DNA of 64,000 nt, taken from positions 1 through 64,000 of the forward strand of contig LNEM01000024.1 of NCBI GenBank assembly GCA_001464955.1, in the 5' to 3' direction. Below are positions 16,325 to 24,986 of the stretch, piece after piece. The position numbers and the translations under genes were made by a program. The notes beneath the pieces are model-generated. The model made no database searches. It saw only the letters and a list, made by a program, of their open reading frames with translations, and was not told the origin of the DNA. Each line of letters starts with the position of its first letter. Positions within the stretch are counted from its first letter, which is position 1. Origin of the DNA: Rhizobiales bacterium Ga0077537. GTDB taxonomy: Bacteria; Pseudomonadota; Alphaproteobacteria; Rhizobiales; Hyphomicrobiaceae.

Positions 16325-17377
16325 ATGCGTCGTATCCTGGCGGCAACGCTGTTTGCCGCAACTATGGGTCTTGCCGGTAGCGCGAGTGCCCAGACTATCG
16401 ACTCCAAGACGTTCAACGTCGTCGGCACCTGGAACTTCCTCACCAACTATCAGGTGCTCGAGAAGCCGTTCTTCGAGACGGAGCTGCCGAAGCTGTCGGA
16501 CGGCAAGCTCAAGGGTAACGTCAAGGCCCTCAACGAGCTCAACCTGAAGGGCACCGAGCTGCTCCGCCTGCTCAAGCAGGGCGTGTTCGACATGGTCTTC
16601 GCCCTCCCGATCTACGTCGAGGACGGTGGCGCGATCATCGAAGCTCTGGACATCGCCGGCGTCGCCCGCGACTACAAGATGGCCAAGGACATCTCCGAGA
16701 TCTGGCTGCCCGAGATGCAGAAGGTCATGAAGGAGAAGCACAACGCCATCATCCTCGGCACGCACACGTGGCCTGAGCAGGACTTCTACTGCCGTGGCGA
16801 CGTCAAGAGCGTCGAGGACCTGAAGGGCAAGAAGGTTCGCGTGCAGGGCACGTCGCAGTCCGACCTCGTGGCGGCCTTGGGCGGTACTGGCGTGACGATC
16901 GCCTTCGCCGAAGTCGTTCCGGCTCTCGAAAAGGGCGTCGTCGACTGTGGCATCACGGGCACCATGCCGGCCTACAAGGCCAAGTGGCCCGAAGTGACCA
17001 ACTCGCTATTCCGCATGCCGGTGGGCTTCACGGCTGGCTTCCTCGTCGCCAACCTGACGATGTGGAACAAGCTCTCGCCCGACACCCAGGCGCTCATCCA
17101 GAAGGCTGCCAAGGACCTCGAGGACCGCTCGTGGAAGTCGACGCAGCTCGAGACGGAAGACGGCGTGTTCTGCACGACCGGCACCGGCAAGTGCCCGGCC
17201 GGCGAACCCGGCAAGCTCAAGCTGAACCTGCCGAGCGAGGCTGACTTCAAGGCGCGCGACAAGGCGCTCAACGACGTCGTTCTGAAGAACTGGGCGAAGC
17301 GCTGCGGCGCCGAGTGCGCAGCGAAGTGGAACGACCTCATCGGCAAGAAGTACGGTCTCAACGCCAAGGCGGACTGA
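16325..17377 (+). CDS. dctP: TRAP transporter substrate-binding protein (DctP family)
   Basis: A 350-residue periplasmic binding protein of the DctP family. Residues 1-23 form a signal peptide ending ASA/QT. The binding-domain landmarks include GKKVRVQGTSQSD, with the conserved substrate-binding Arg, and VVDCGITG. Several cysteine pairs near the C-terminus (FCTTGTGKC and RCGAEC) are unusual and could form disulfides. GGGAGGG precedes the ATG at 16325. It heads a dctP-dctQ-dctM set with an intrinsic terminator after dctP. The substrate, presumably a carboxylate, is unknown; the setting suggests an aromatic or hydroxy acid. Confidence 0.92.
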   Translation: MRRILAATLFAATMGLAGSASAQTIDSKTFNVVGTWNFLTNYQVLEKPFFETELPKLSDGKLKGNVKALNELNLKGTELLRLLKQGVFDMVFALPIYVEDGGAIIEALDIAGVARDYKMAKDISEIWLPEMQKVMKEKHNAIILGTHTWPEQDFYCRGDVKSVEDLKGKKVRVQGTSQSDLVAALGGTGVTIAFAEVVPALEKGVVDCGITGTMPAYKAKWPEVTNSLFRMPVGFTAGFLVANLTMWNKLSPDTQALIQKAAKDLEDRSWKSTQLETEDGVFCTTGTGKCPAGEPGKLKLNLPSEADFKARDKALNDVVLKNWAKRCGAECAAKWNDLIGKKYGLNAKAD

Positions 17378-17399
17378 CCCGAACGGCACCACCTTTGGA

Positions 17400-17427
17400 G
17401 GCCCGGCCGTCCTCGGCCGGGCCTTTT
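17400..17427 (+). terminator. Intrinsic terminator between dctP and dctQ
   Basis: Stem GGCCCGGCCG, loop TCCT, stem CGGCCGGGCC, then TTTT, 23 bases after the dctP stop. Partial read-through would give more binding protein than membrane subunits. Confidence 0.85.
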
Positions 17428-17523
17428 CCGATATGACGCCAATCAAACCAACTCTGCCGGCCCTGGTGCTCTGGGTCGACGCTGTATGATGCCGTGCACG
17501 CACGGCTCGGGGGCCAAGCAACG

Positions 17524-18195
17524 ATGGATCGCATCTGGAACGGGATCGTCGCACTATCCCGGTTTGCCGTGTGGTGTGGCGGTGCCATGCTGCTGTCTGC
17601 GGCGTTGATCGTGACTGCCGAAGTTCTGCTACGGAAGCTGCTCCCAAGCCTCGTCGAGATGGGCGGCTCGTTACTGGGACTGTTCGGCGCAAACGTGGAC
17701 GCCGCCGCCAATCAGGCGTGGTTCCGCCAGTTCACGTTCTCCGGCTCCGACGAGATCTCAGGCTATCTGTTCGCGATCGGCACGAGCTGGTCGATGGCCT
17801 ATGTGTTATGCACGCGCGGCCACATCCGCATCGACGCCCTCTACATCAATTTCGGCGCGCGCGTGCGCGGCTGGCTTGACCTTGTGGCGCTGCTGGCGCT
17901 CGGCGTCTTCGTCGCCGCCATGGTGTACCGCGCCTGGGACGTCACGATCATCAATTTCCTCGAGTACAACCGCTCCAACACGAACCTTCGCATCCCGCTC
18001 GCATGGGCCCAGATCCCCTGGCTGGCGGGCTTCGTGCTGTTCGCGGTCGCCCTTGCATTCGCTGTGCTCCGCACGTTCGTCGCCCTCGTCTCTGGCGACT
18101 ACGCGAAAGCAGCTTCCATCGCTGGCGTCGCATCTCAGGACGAAGAGATCGCGAGCGAGCTCCAGAGCCTCGGCATCGAGCGCCGCCAACACTAG
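17524..18195 (+). CDS. dctQ: TRAP transporter small membrane subunit (DctQ family)
   Basis: A 223-residue protein with about four membrane helices and the DctQ motif DEISGYLFAIGTSWSMAYV followed by GHIRIDAL. It joins DctM to form the membrane part of the carrier. An insertion of about 30 residues between the first and second helices is longer than usual. A GTG at 17494 is possible, but the ATG at 17524 has a GGGGG stretch upstream and fits the family start. Dct M follows 15 bases later. Confidence 0.88.
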   Translation: MDRIWNGIVALSRFAVWCGGAMLLSAALIVTAEVLLRKLLPSLVEMGGSLLGLFGANVDAAANQAWFRQFTFSGSDEISGYLFAIGTSWSMAYVLCTRGHIRIDALYINFGARVRGWLDLVALLALGVFVAAMVYRAWDVTIINFLEYNRSNTNLRIPLAWAQIPWLAGFVLFAVALAFAVLRTFVALVSGDYAKAASIAGVASQDEEIASELQSLGIERRQH

Positions 18196-18210
18196 GGATA
18201 TCGGCCACCC

Positions 18211-19503
18211 ATGCTCGCGACAGCCCTTCTCCTCCTCCTCTTCATGCTGGCCGTCTCGGTGCCGGTCGCCGCCGTCATGGGCGTGCTCGGCATCGCCCTC
18301 GACAACATGTTCTCGTTCATGCCGCTGCAGCGGGCCATGGGCGAGATCCTCTGGAACTCGTCGAGCGAATACATCCTGATCGCCGTGCCCCTGTTCGTCA
18401 TGCTGGGCGAAATCCTGCTGCGGGCGGGTATCGCCGAGCGGGTCTACAATGCCATCGCGCAATGGCTGTCGTGGCTCCCTGGCGGCCTCATGCACGCTAA
18501 CATCGGCGCCTCGGCCATGTTCGCCGCGACCTCCGGCTCGAGCGTTGCAACCGCGGCCACCATCGGCACGGTCGCGATCCCCCAGATCGCCAAGCGGGGC
18601 TACGACGAACGCCTCTTCCTCGGCACGATCGCAGCCGGCGGCACGCTCGGCATCCTGATCCCGCCGTCGATCAACTTCATCATCTACGGGCTGCTGACGA
18701 GCACCAGTGTCCCGCGCCTCTATCTCGCCGGTTTCATTCCCGGCGCACTGCTCGCCAGCCTCTTCATGGTGATCGTGCTCATCGCCTGCCTCATCGACCC
18801 GAAGAAGGGCGGCGAGAAGATGGAGACGAGCTGGTCGGAGCGGTTCCGCGTCCTGCCGAGCCTCATCCCGCCGATGTTCATCTTCCTCGTCGTCGTCGGC
18901 GCGATCTATGCCGGTATCGCGACCCCGACCGAGGCGGCATCGCTCGGCGTGGTTGCGGCGCTCATTCTCGCCTGGTGGGAAGGCAAGCTGACCCTCCAGA
19001 TGCTGCGCGCCGTGGGCGAAGGCACCATGCGCACGACGGCCATGATCATGATGATCATCATTGCCGCCCAGTTCCTGAACTTCGTGCTTGCCGCTATCGG
19101 CATCACCGATGCGGTCGCAAAGACCATGGAATCGATGGGGTTGGGCAAGATCACAACCATGCTGGTCATCGTGGTGTTCTACCTCGTGCTTGGCTGCTTC
19201 ATGGAAACGATCTCCATGATGATCCTCACGACACCGTTCATCTTCCCGATCGTCACCAATGTTGGCTGGGATCCGATCTGGTGGGGCATCGTGCTTACCA
19301 TCCTGATCGAAGCCGCGCTGATCACGCCTCCGGTCGGCCTCAATCTCTACGTCGTGCAGGGCATGCGCGAACGAGGGCCTGTGTCCGACGTCATCCAGGG
19401 TGCGCTCCCGTTCGTCGGCGCCATGATGGTGTTGATCGGCCTGCTCATGGCCTTCCCGGACCTGGCGCTCTGGCTGCCGAACTACGTCATGGGCAAGGGC
19501 TGA
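18211..19503 (+). CDS. dctM: TRAP transporter large membrane subunit (DctM family)
   Basis: A 430-residue, very hydrophobic protein with about 12 membrane helices, the sodium-coupled transport subunit. Family motifs are seen: ATSGSSVATAATIGTVAIPQ, GTLGILIPPSINFIIYG and IATPTEAASLGVVAALI. It closes the dctPQM set and is followed by a strong terminator. Full length for the family. Confidence 0.95.
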   Translation: MLATALLLLLFMLAVSVPVAAVMGVLGIALDNMFSFMPLQRAMGEILWNSSSEYILIAVPLFVMLGEILLRAGIAERVYNAIAQWLSWLPGGLMHANIGASAMFAATSGSSVATAATIGTVAIPQIAKRGYDERLFLGTIAAGGTLGILIPPSINFIIYGLLTSTSVPRLYLAGFIPGALLASLFMVIVLIACLIDPKKGGEKMETSWSERFRVLPSLIPPMFIFLVVVGAIYAGIATPTEAASLGVVAALILAWWEGKLTLQMLRAVGEGTMRTTAMIMMIIIAAQFLNFVLAAIGITDAVAKTMESMGLGKITTMLVIVVFYLVLGCFMETISMMILTTPFIFPIVTNVGWDPIWWGIVLTILIEAALITPPVGLNLYVVQGMRERGPVSDVIQGALPFVGAMMVLIGLLMAFPDLALWLPNYVMGKG

Positions 19504-19535
19504 TCCTGAACGACCGGCTCAGGACGAACCCGACG

Positions 19536-19573
19536 AAGGGGCCGCGCTCGAGACGCGGCCCCTTCTGTTTTTG
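19536..19573 (+). terminator. Intrinsic terminator after dctM
   Basis: Stem AAGGGGCCGCG, 7-base loop, stem CGCGGCCCCTT, then CTGTTTTT. It ends the TRAP operon and separates it from the convergent DUF2853 gene. Confidence 0.88.
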
Positions 19574-19594
19574 GGATGTCTCGCTGAGTGAGCC

Positions 19595-19915
19595 TCAGAG
19601 ATCGCCGAGCTTCCCGGCCTTCTCGGCAAGGAGGTAGTAGAACGTCACCCGGTGCTTGCTCGTGTCGGCCTTCATCTGCTCGCACACCGCCTTGATCCGC
19701 GCGTCGAGCGCCGCGTCGTCCTCGGTCATCTTGAGCTTCCGCTTGAGAAAACTCTCCCGCACGGTGTCGAGCTCGCTCTTCGACGAACACGAGACGTAGG
19801 ACGCGTCCTTCCCCCTGAGCGCGATGCCGAGGAACTTGACGATCCCGGCCACCGCCGCCGCATTGACGGACGACGTGTAGAGCTGGATATCCTTGGAATA
19901 GTCCACGTCTGCCAT
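19595..19915 (-). CDS. DUF2853 family protein
   Basis: A 106-residue acidic cytoplasmic protein. It matches DUF2853 closely: a VAGIVKFLGIALRGKDASYVSCS segment region, ELDTVRESFLKRKL, and the C-terminal KHRVTFYYLLAEKAGKL. Function of the family is unknown. The frame is open upstream to 20068, but the ATG at 19915 with AGGAGAG upstream matches the family start. Convergent with dctM. Confidence 0.9.
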   Translation of the reverse strand: MADVDYSKDIQLYTSSVNAAAVAGIVKFLGIALRGKDASYVSCSSKSELDTVRESFLKRKLKMTEDDAALDARIKAVCEQMKADTSKHRVTFYYLLAEKAGKLGDL

Positions 19916-20189
19916 GTCGCTCTCCTGTTGGCTGATCTCGTGACGGCGCCCGCGCCTCCATGCGTGCACGTGGGCTCGATCGCCTCGATACGCGCCGGGA
20001 CGCAATGCGCCGACGGCGGACAATATCCCACCGCGCCGCTGAAGCGAAGTCCGGATTGCATCCACCACTACAGGCGATCTGGTGGTGGCGTCTCCCTTTT
20101 CTGCATAGCTTGACTGTGATCGAAGCGGCGGTTGCGGTGGCCGCCGGTCACATCTAGGTTGCGCCGCACAGTCATTCCGGAGCCCCCAG

Positions 20190-21734
20190 ATGTTGATGTC
20201 TGCAGCCGCCTACAGGGACAGCCTGCGCCGCCTCCGCCCGAGGGTCTTTGTCAACGGCCAGAGCGTGGCGAGCGTGGCCGACGAACCACTACTGGCGCCG
20301 GGCATCGCCGCAACCGGTGTCGCCTACGACTTCGCCCTCGTCGACGACCATAAGCCCCTGATGACGGCGCGCCAGGGCACGAGCGGCAAACTCGTCAACC
20401 GGATGCTCCACATCGACGAGAACTCGACGGATCTTCTCTACAAGCTGGAGGCGGTTCGGCTGGTCTGCCGGGAATCGGGCTGTGCCCAGCGCTACCTCTC
20501 GCACGATGCATTGAACGCGCTCTATCAGGCGACGAAGCGCCTCGACGCCGAGCATGGCACGGACCGGCATGCCCGCTTCCTCGCGTACCTGCATGAGAGC
20601 CAGGACAACGACTGGTCGCACGGCATCGCCATGACCGACGCCAAGGGTGATCGCTCGAAGCGCCCGGGCCAGCAGGCGAACCCCGACGTCTACGTCCACA
20701 TCAAGGAGCGTCGGCCCGACGGCATCGTCATTCGCGGCACGAAGGCGATCGTCACCGGCGCGCCCTACATGCACGAATTCCTCGTCCTCCCCTGCCGCAC
20801 CATGACGAAGGAAGACGCGCACTTCGCCGTCGCCTGCGCGGTGCCGGCCGATGCGCCGGGCGTCACGATCATCTCGCGTCCTGCTGGCCGTCCGGGTGAT
20901 CCTGCCGCCAAGTATTCGGCCAGGTACGGCCAGTCGACCGGCGTCGTGCAGTTCGACGACGTCTTCGTCCCCCACGACCGGATCTTCATCGACGGCCAGT
21001 ATGAAGAAGCTGGCTTCATGACCACCAGCTACGCGACGCACCACCGCCATTCCTGCATCGGAGCGAGGGCGGGCTTCGGCGATCTGCTCATCGGTGCCGG
21101 CGCGCTGATGATCGAGGCCAACGGCCTCGACACCGACCGCCACTCGCATGTCCGCGACGCGATGGTGGAGCTGATCAAGATCGTCGAGGGCTTCTTCGCC
21201 TGCGGCGTGGCCGCCTCGGTCTACGCCATGAAGGACCCGGGCGGCTCGGTGATGCCGGACACTGTGTTCTCGAACGTCGGCAAACTGCTGCTTGCCACGC
21301 AGATCTACGACATGCACCGGCTCGCTCACTACGTGTCGGGCGGGCTCGTCGTCGCGCTACCTGGCCCCGACGAGGACCACAACCCCGAAACGGCGGCATC
21401 GCTCTCGGCGGTCCTCGCCGGCCGTCCCGATGTGCCCGCCGCCCGCCGCATGGAAGTCGCGCGCCTGATGGAGGACCTGACCGCCTCCTACACGGGCGGC
21501 TGGATGAGCGTCATTTCGCTCCACGGCGGCGGCTCGCCCGAGGCCATGAAGCGCGAGATCTGGCGCAATTATCCGGTCGGCGAGAAGGCGAGCCTCGTCG
21601 GCCATCTGCTTGACCACGGCATTCTGGATCAAGGTCAGCGCGTCTCGAAGCAGCCGGGGCGCTGCTGCGCGACGGGATGCGAGGTTCCCGCCATCGCGCC
21701 TGCGCGGAACGCTACCGAGGACGCTGCCGAATGA
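20190..21734 (+). CDS. 4-hydroxyphenylacetate 3-hydroxylase/4-hydroxybutyryl-CoA dehydratase family protein
   Basis: A 514-residue flavoenzyme of the HpaB family, with N-terminal and C-terminal HpaB domains (acyl-CoA dehydrogenase-like fold). The family holds aromatic hydroxylases and the [4Fe-4S] 4-hydroxybutyryl-CoA dehydratase (AbfD). Here VCRESGC has C-x4-C where AbfD has C-x3-C, and the AbfD His-x6-Cys site reads HRHSCIGA, with Ala in place of the final Cys and a Cys three residues earlier. So the dehydratase cluster is not clearly kept, and the protein may be a hydroxylase or a new subgroup. It overlaps the next gene by four bases, in an operon with a hydratase and cytochrome b561. Confidence 0.82.
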   Translation: MLMSAAAYRDSLRRLRPRVFVNGQSVASVADEPLLAPGIAATGVAYDFALVDDHKPLMTARQGTSGKLVNRMLHIDENSTDLLYKLEAVRLVCRESGCAQRYLSHDALNALYQATKRLDAEHGTDRHARFLAYLHESQDNDWSHGIAMTDAKGDRSKRPGQQANPDVYVHIKERRPDGIVIRGTKAIVTGAPYMHEFLVLPCRTMTKEDAHFAVACAVPADAPGVTIISRPAGRPGDPAAKYSARYGQSTGVVQFDDVFVPHDRIFIDGQYEEAGFMTTSYATHHRHSCIGARAGFGDLLIGAGALMIEANGLDTDRHSHVRDAMVELIKIVEGFFACGVAASVYAMKDPGGSVMPDTVFSNVGKLLLATQIYDMHRLAHYVSGGLVVALPGPDEDHNPETAASLSAVLAGRPDVPAARRMEVARLMEDLTASYTGGWMSVISLHGGGSPEAMKREIWRNYPVGEKASLVGHLLDHGILDQGQRVSKQPGRCCATGCEVPAIAPARNATEDAAE

Positions 21735-22519
21735 TGACACCCGACCGCGCGAGCGAGGCCGCCGAGGCCATCTGGCAGCATTGGCAGGATGGCGCTGCCA
21801 TGCAGGCGCTGCCCGAGCACGTACGACCGGCTGATCGCCGCAGCGGCTATGCGATCCAGGCCCGCGTCGTGGCCCGCAGCCTGCGGCAGGCGACCGGCTG
21901 GAAGATTGCGGCCACCTCGAAATCCGGGCAGGCGCACATCGGCGTCGACGGCCCGCTCGCCGGTCGTCTCCTCGGCGAGCGGACGTCGCCATCGGGAGCC
22001 GAGCTGTCACTCGTCGGCAACCGCATGCGGGTCGCCGAACCGGAGTTCGCGTTCCGCTTCGCCCGCCGCCTCGATGCACGCCCCGAGGCCTACGAGGTTT
22101 CGGAGGTTCTGGCTGCCGTCGACAGCGTGCTGCCGGCCCTCGAGATCCCAGACAGCCGCTTCGCCGACTTCGCCACCGCAGGCGGCCCCCAGTTGATCGC
22201 CGACCTGGCTTGCGCCCATCAGATCGTCCTTGGAAAGCCCACGATGGCGTCTTGGCGCGACATCGATCTCGCGGCGCATGCCGTGGAGGGCACCATCGTC
22301 GGCGGCCTCTCGCGCACCGGCTCTGGCGCCAACGTGCTTGGGGACCCGCGCATCGCCCTGACGTGGCTCGTCAACGAGATCTCGGCCCTGGGCCTCTCCA
22401 TCGAGCCCGGCGAAGTCGTCACCACCGGCACGTGCATGCAGCCGATCGCACTGCAGCCGGGGGATCACGTCCGCGCCGACTTCGGCCCTCTCGGCTCGGT
22501 CGAGGCGAGGTTCGCGTGA
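21731..22519 (+). CDS. 2-keto-4-pentenoate hydratase/fumarylacetoacetase family protein
   Basis: A 262-residue protein of the MhpD/HpaH type, which hydrates 2-hydroxypenta-2,4-dienoates in aromatic meta-cleavage, or the related 4-oxalocrotonate decarboxylase. TGWKIAATSKSGQ and VAEPEFAFRFAR carry the metal-binding acidic residues. GSGANVLGDPRIALTWLVNE and VVTTGTCMQPIALQPGD complete the fold. Its start ATG overlaps the preceding stop (ATGA) and its stop overlaps the following GTG (GTGA), so three genes are translationally coupled. Confidence 0.88.
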   Translation: MMTPDRASEAAEAIWQHWQDGAAMQALPEHVRPADRRSGYAIQARVVARSLRQATGWKIAATSKSGQAHIGVDGPLAGRLLGERTSPSGAELSLVGNRMRVAEPEFAFRFARRLDARPEAYEVSEVLAAVDSVLPALEIPDSRFADFATAGGPQLIADLACAHQIVLGKPTMASWRDIDLAAHAVEGTIVGGLSRTGSGANVLGDPRIALTWLVNEISALGLSIEPGEVVTTGTCMQPIALQPGDHVRADFGPLGSVEARFA

Positions 22520-23088
22520 GCCTTCTCAACGGCCTGGGCGGCTACGGCGCGCTCACGAAGGCGCTGCACTGGTCGATCGCCGGGCTGTTTGCGTTCCAAT
22601 ACGTTGCTGCCAGCATCATGACCCGGATCGGCCCGGCCGAGACGGCCCTCGGCCTCTCGCAGGCGTCGTGGTTCAACTGGCACAAGACCATCGGACTGCT
22701 CGCGCTCGGTCTGGCAGTCGTGCGCCTCGTCAACAGGCGCCTCGGCGAATTGCCCCCTTGGGCGCCGACGCTGAGCGACGCCGAGCGCGGCTTCATCCAT
22801 CGCGCCGAGCAGGTGCTCTACGCCGCCATGCTGGTCATGCCCTTGTCGGGCTTCGTCTACGTGATGGCCGGCGGCTACGGCGTCCTGCTGTTCGGCCGCT
22901 TCGAAATCGCCAATCCCATTGGCGCCTGGCCGACGCTCGCGACGGGCGCGAAGTGGCTGCACATCGCTGGCGGCTGGGTCCTGCTGGCGGCGCTTGCAGG
23001 CCATATCGGCCTCGTCCTCCGCCATCAGTTCGTGCTCGGCGACGGCCTGTTGCGCCGGATGCTGGTCGCGCCGCGCCAGCCGGACTGA
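22516..23088 (+). CDS. Cytochrome b561 family protein
   Basis: A 190-residue membrane protein with four helices and the four haem-ligand histidines of bacterial cytochrome b561: KALHWSIAG, FNWHKTIG, FIHRAEQ and KWLHIAGG. It moves electrons across the membrane, usually to or from quinone. Starting GTG at 22516 overlaps the hydratase stop; the longer open frame upstream lies inside that gene. Coupling to an HpaB-type enzyme and a hydratase suggests it serves that pathway's redox step. Confidence 0.9.
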   Translation: MSLLNGLGGYGALTKALHWSIAGLFAFQYVAASIMTRIGPAETALGLSQASWFNWHKTIGLLALGLAVVRLVNRRLGELPPWAPTLSDAERGFIHRAEQVLYAAMLVMPLSGFVYVMAGGYGVLLFGRFEIANPIGAWPTLATGAKWLHIAGGWVLLAALAGHIGLVLRHQFVLGDGLLRRMLVAPRQPD

Positions 23089-23093
23089 CCCGC

Positions 23094-24701
23094 TCACCGC
23101 CGCCGCTTCAGGTCCCGGGCGATCTCGCGCGCTGCGTTGTGCCCCGGAACGCCGGTCACGCCGCCGCCGGGATGGGCGCCTGAGCCGCACAGATAGAGCC
23201 CGGCGATCGGCATCCGGTAGCTCGCGAACCCCATCATAGGCCGAAGCGAGAACAGTTGATCGAGCCCGAGCTGCCCGTGGAAGATGTCGCCGTCGACGAG
23301 GCCGAAGCGCGTCTCGAGGTCGAGGGGCGACAACAGCTGACGGGCGATCACGGCCGCGCGGAAGTTCGGCGCATGCTCCGTGACGGTATCGATGACGAGA
23401 TCGGCGAACCGTTCGCGCTCGGCCGGATCGGCCCACGACCGAGGCTCCGGCAAGCGTGGCGCGACGTGCTGGACGAAGAGGCTCGCCACATGCCGGCCGG
23501 CGGGCGCGAGCGAGGCGTCGAGCGTCGAGGGGATCAGCATCTCGACGACGGGACGCCGCGACCAGCCCTCGAGACGCGCGTCGAGATAGGCCCGCTCCAG
23601 ATAGTCGAGCGTCGGCCCGATCACGATCCCCGCGCCGTGGTGGTCTTGCGCGTCGGTACCCGGCCGGCACAGGAAGTCCGGCAATTCCGAAAGCGCGACA
23701 TTCATGCGGAACGTGCCCGAGCCGGTCTTGATCCCCAGAAACCGCCGCCGCATGTCGGGATCGATGACGCCGTCCGGCACGAGGTCGCGCATGAGCAGCT
23801 TCGGGCCGACGTTGGCTGCGACGGCACGCGCGTGGATCGTCTCGCCAGACGCAAGCAACACGCCCGTCGCCCGCCCGCCGCTGATGGTCACCTCGCGCAC
23901 GGCCGCTCTTGTGCGCACCACCGCTCCGGCAGCTTCGGCGGCCTTTTGCATGGCCTGCGTGATCGCTCCCATGCCACCGACCGCATGTCCCCAGACGCCG
24001 GATTTGCCGTTCACCTCGCCGAAGCAATGATGCAGCAGCACGTAGGCGGTCCCGGGCGTCGAGGGCGCGGCATACGCGCCGACGATCCCGTCGAACGCCA
24101 GCGCCCCCTTCACGACGTCGCTTTCGAACCAGCCGTCCAGGAAATCGGCGGCACTCTTCGTGAAGAGATCGGCGACCACCCGCTGGCGCGGCAGATCGAG
24201 TTGCAGCAACCGCCGCCCGAGGAGACCCGTCCGGATCAGGCTGCCGATCCCGTCGCCGCGGTTGGGCGGCGTCTCGAGAACGAGATCCCTGAGCACGGCG
24301 GCCGCCCCTTCGAGCGCCGCGTCGTAGGCCGGAAGGCGCTCGGCGTCGCGCGGCGAAAAGGCGGCGATGGCCTGTTGCCGCCGTGCGAGACCGTAGGGCA
24401 TCAGGAGGCCGCGCGTGGCGTCGACGGGCCAGAAATTCGCAACCGGCCGCTCGACGATGCGCAACCCATGCCGCGACAGATCGAGGTCACGGATGATCTT
24501 CGGATTGAGCAGGCTGACCGTGTAGGCGGCCACCGAGTTCCGATACCCCGGCGCGAACTCCTCGGTCAGCGCCGCACCGCCCGCGACGTCGTTCTTCTCG
24601 AGCACCACGACACGCGCGCCGGCCCGCGCCAGATAGGCCGCCGCGACGAGACCGTTGTGCCCGCCGCCGATGATCGCGACGTCCCAGGGTGTGTTGCTCA
24701 T
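23094..24701 (-). CDS. FAD-dependent oxidoreductase, phytoene desaturase-like (PYROXD2 type)
   Basis: A 535-residue flavoprotein. It begins DVAIIGGGHNGLVAAAYLARAG, a Rossmann FAD-binding fold, and has the acidic end of the second strand in VVLEKN. It ends YLCGSGAHPGGGVTGVPG, the second FAD motif of the CrtI family. The closest type is PYROXD2/CrtI-like amine or carbon-carbon desaturases of unknown substrate. The ATG at 24701 directly precedes the fold; a longer frame upstream has no family likeness. Convergent with cytochrome b561, with only five bases between. Confidence 0.88.
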   Translation of the reverse strand: MSNTPWDVAIIGGGHNGLVAAAYLARAGARVVVLEKNDVAGGAALTEEFAPGYRNSVAAYTVSLLNPKIIRDLDLSRHGLRIVERPVANFWPVDATRGLLMPYGLARRQQAIAAFSPRDAERLPAYDAALEGAAAVLRDLVLETPPNRGDGIGSLIRTGLLGRRLLQLDLPRQRVVADLFTKSAADFLDGWFESDVVKGALAFDGIVGAYAAPSTPGTAYVLLHHCFGEVNGKSGVWGHAVGGMGAITQAMQKAAEAAGAVVRTRAAVREVTISGGRATGVLLASGETIHARAVAANVGPKLLMRDLVPDGVIDPDMRRRFLGIKTGSGTFRMNVALSELPDFLCRPGTDAQDHHGAGIVIGPTLDYLERAYLDARLEGWSRRPVVEMLIPSTLDASLAPAGRHVASLFVQHVAPRLPEPRSWADPAERERFADLVIDTVTEHAPNFRAAVIARQLLSPLDLETRFGLVDGDIFHGQLGLDQLFSLRPMMGFASYRMPIAGLYLCGSGAHPGGGVTGVPGHNAAREIARDLKRRR

Positions 24702-24766
24702 GGCGCTAGCTTGAAGCCGGAATGGCGGAGCGCCGCAAGTGCTACGCGACGCCCATGAAACAAGAA

Positions 24767-24791
24767 GGGCCGCCTGGAGACCAGGCGACCC
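24767..24791. terminator. Hairpin in the gap before the hydroxyacid dehydrogenase
   Basis: CGCCTGG-AGA-CCAGGCG, extended by flanking GGG and CCC, sits between two divergent genes at 24702-24986. On the minus strand it is followed by a T-rich stretch. It has no obvious gene to terminate and may be a leftover or a leader hairpin. Confidence 0.35.
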
Positions 24792-24986
24792 GTTCTGCTC
24801 GCTGCCGCACGCTCGACCCCTCGCGCCGAGCGCCATGCGAGTCCCGGTGCGGCACCGACCGATCCTTGGTAAGGCTCCCGACCATTCTGATCCAGCATCG
24901 CGGCGTTGATTATGATTTAATGGGAATGCGGGTTGTCAGTCCGCAAAATCCGCATTTCCGCACTGTCCCCTGCTTGAGGCTGCCTG

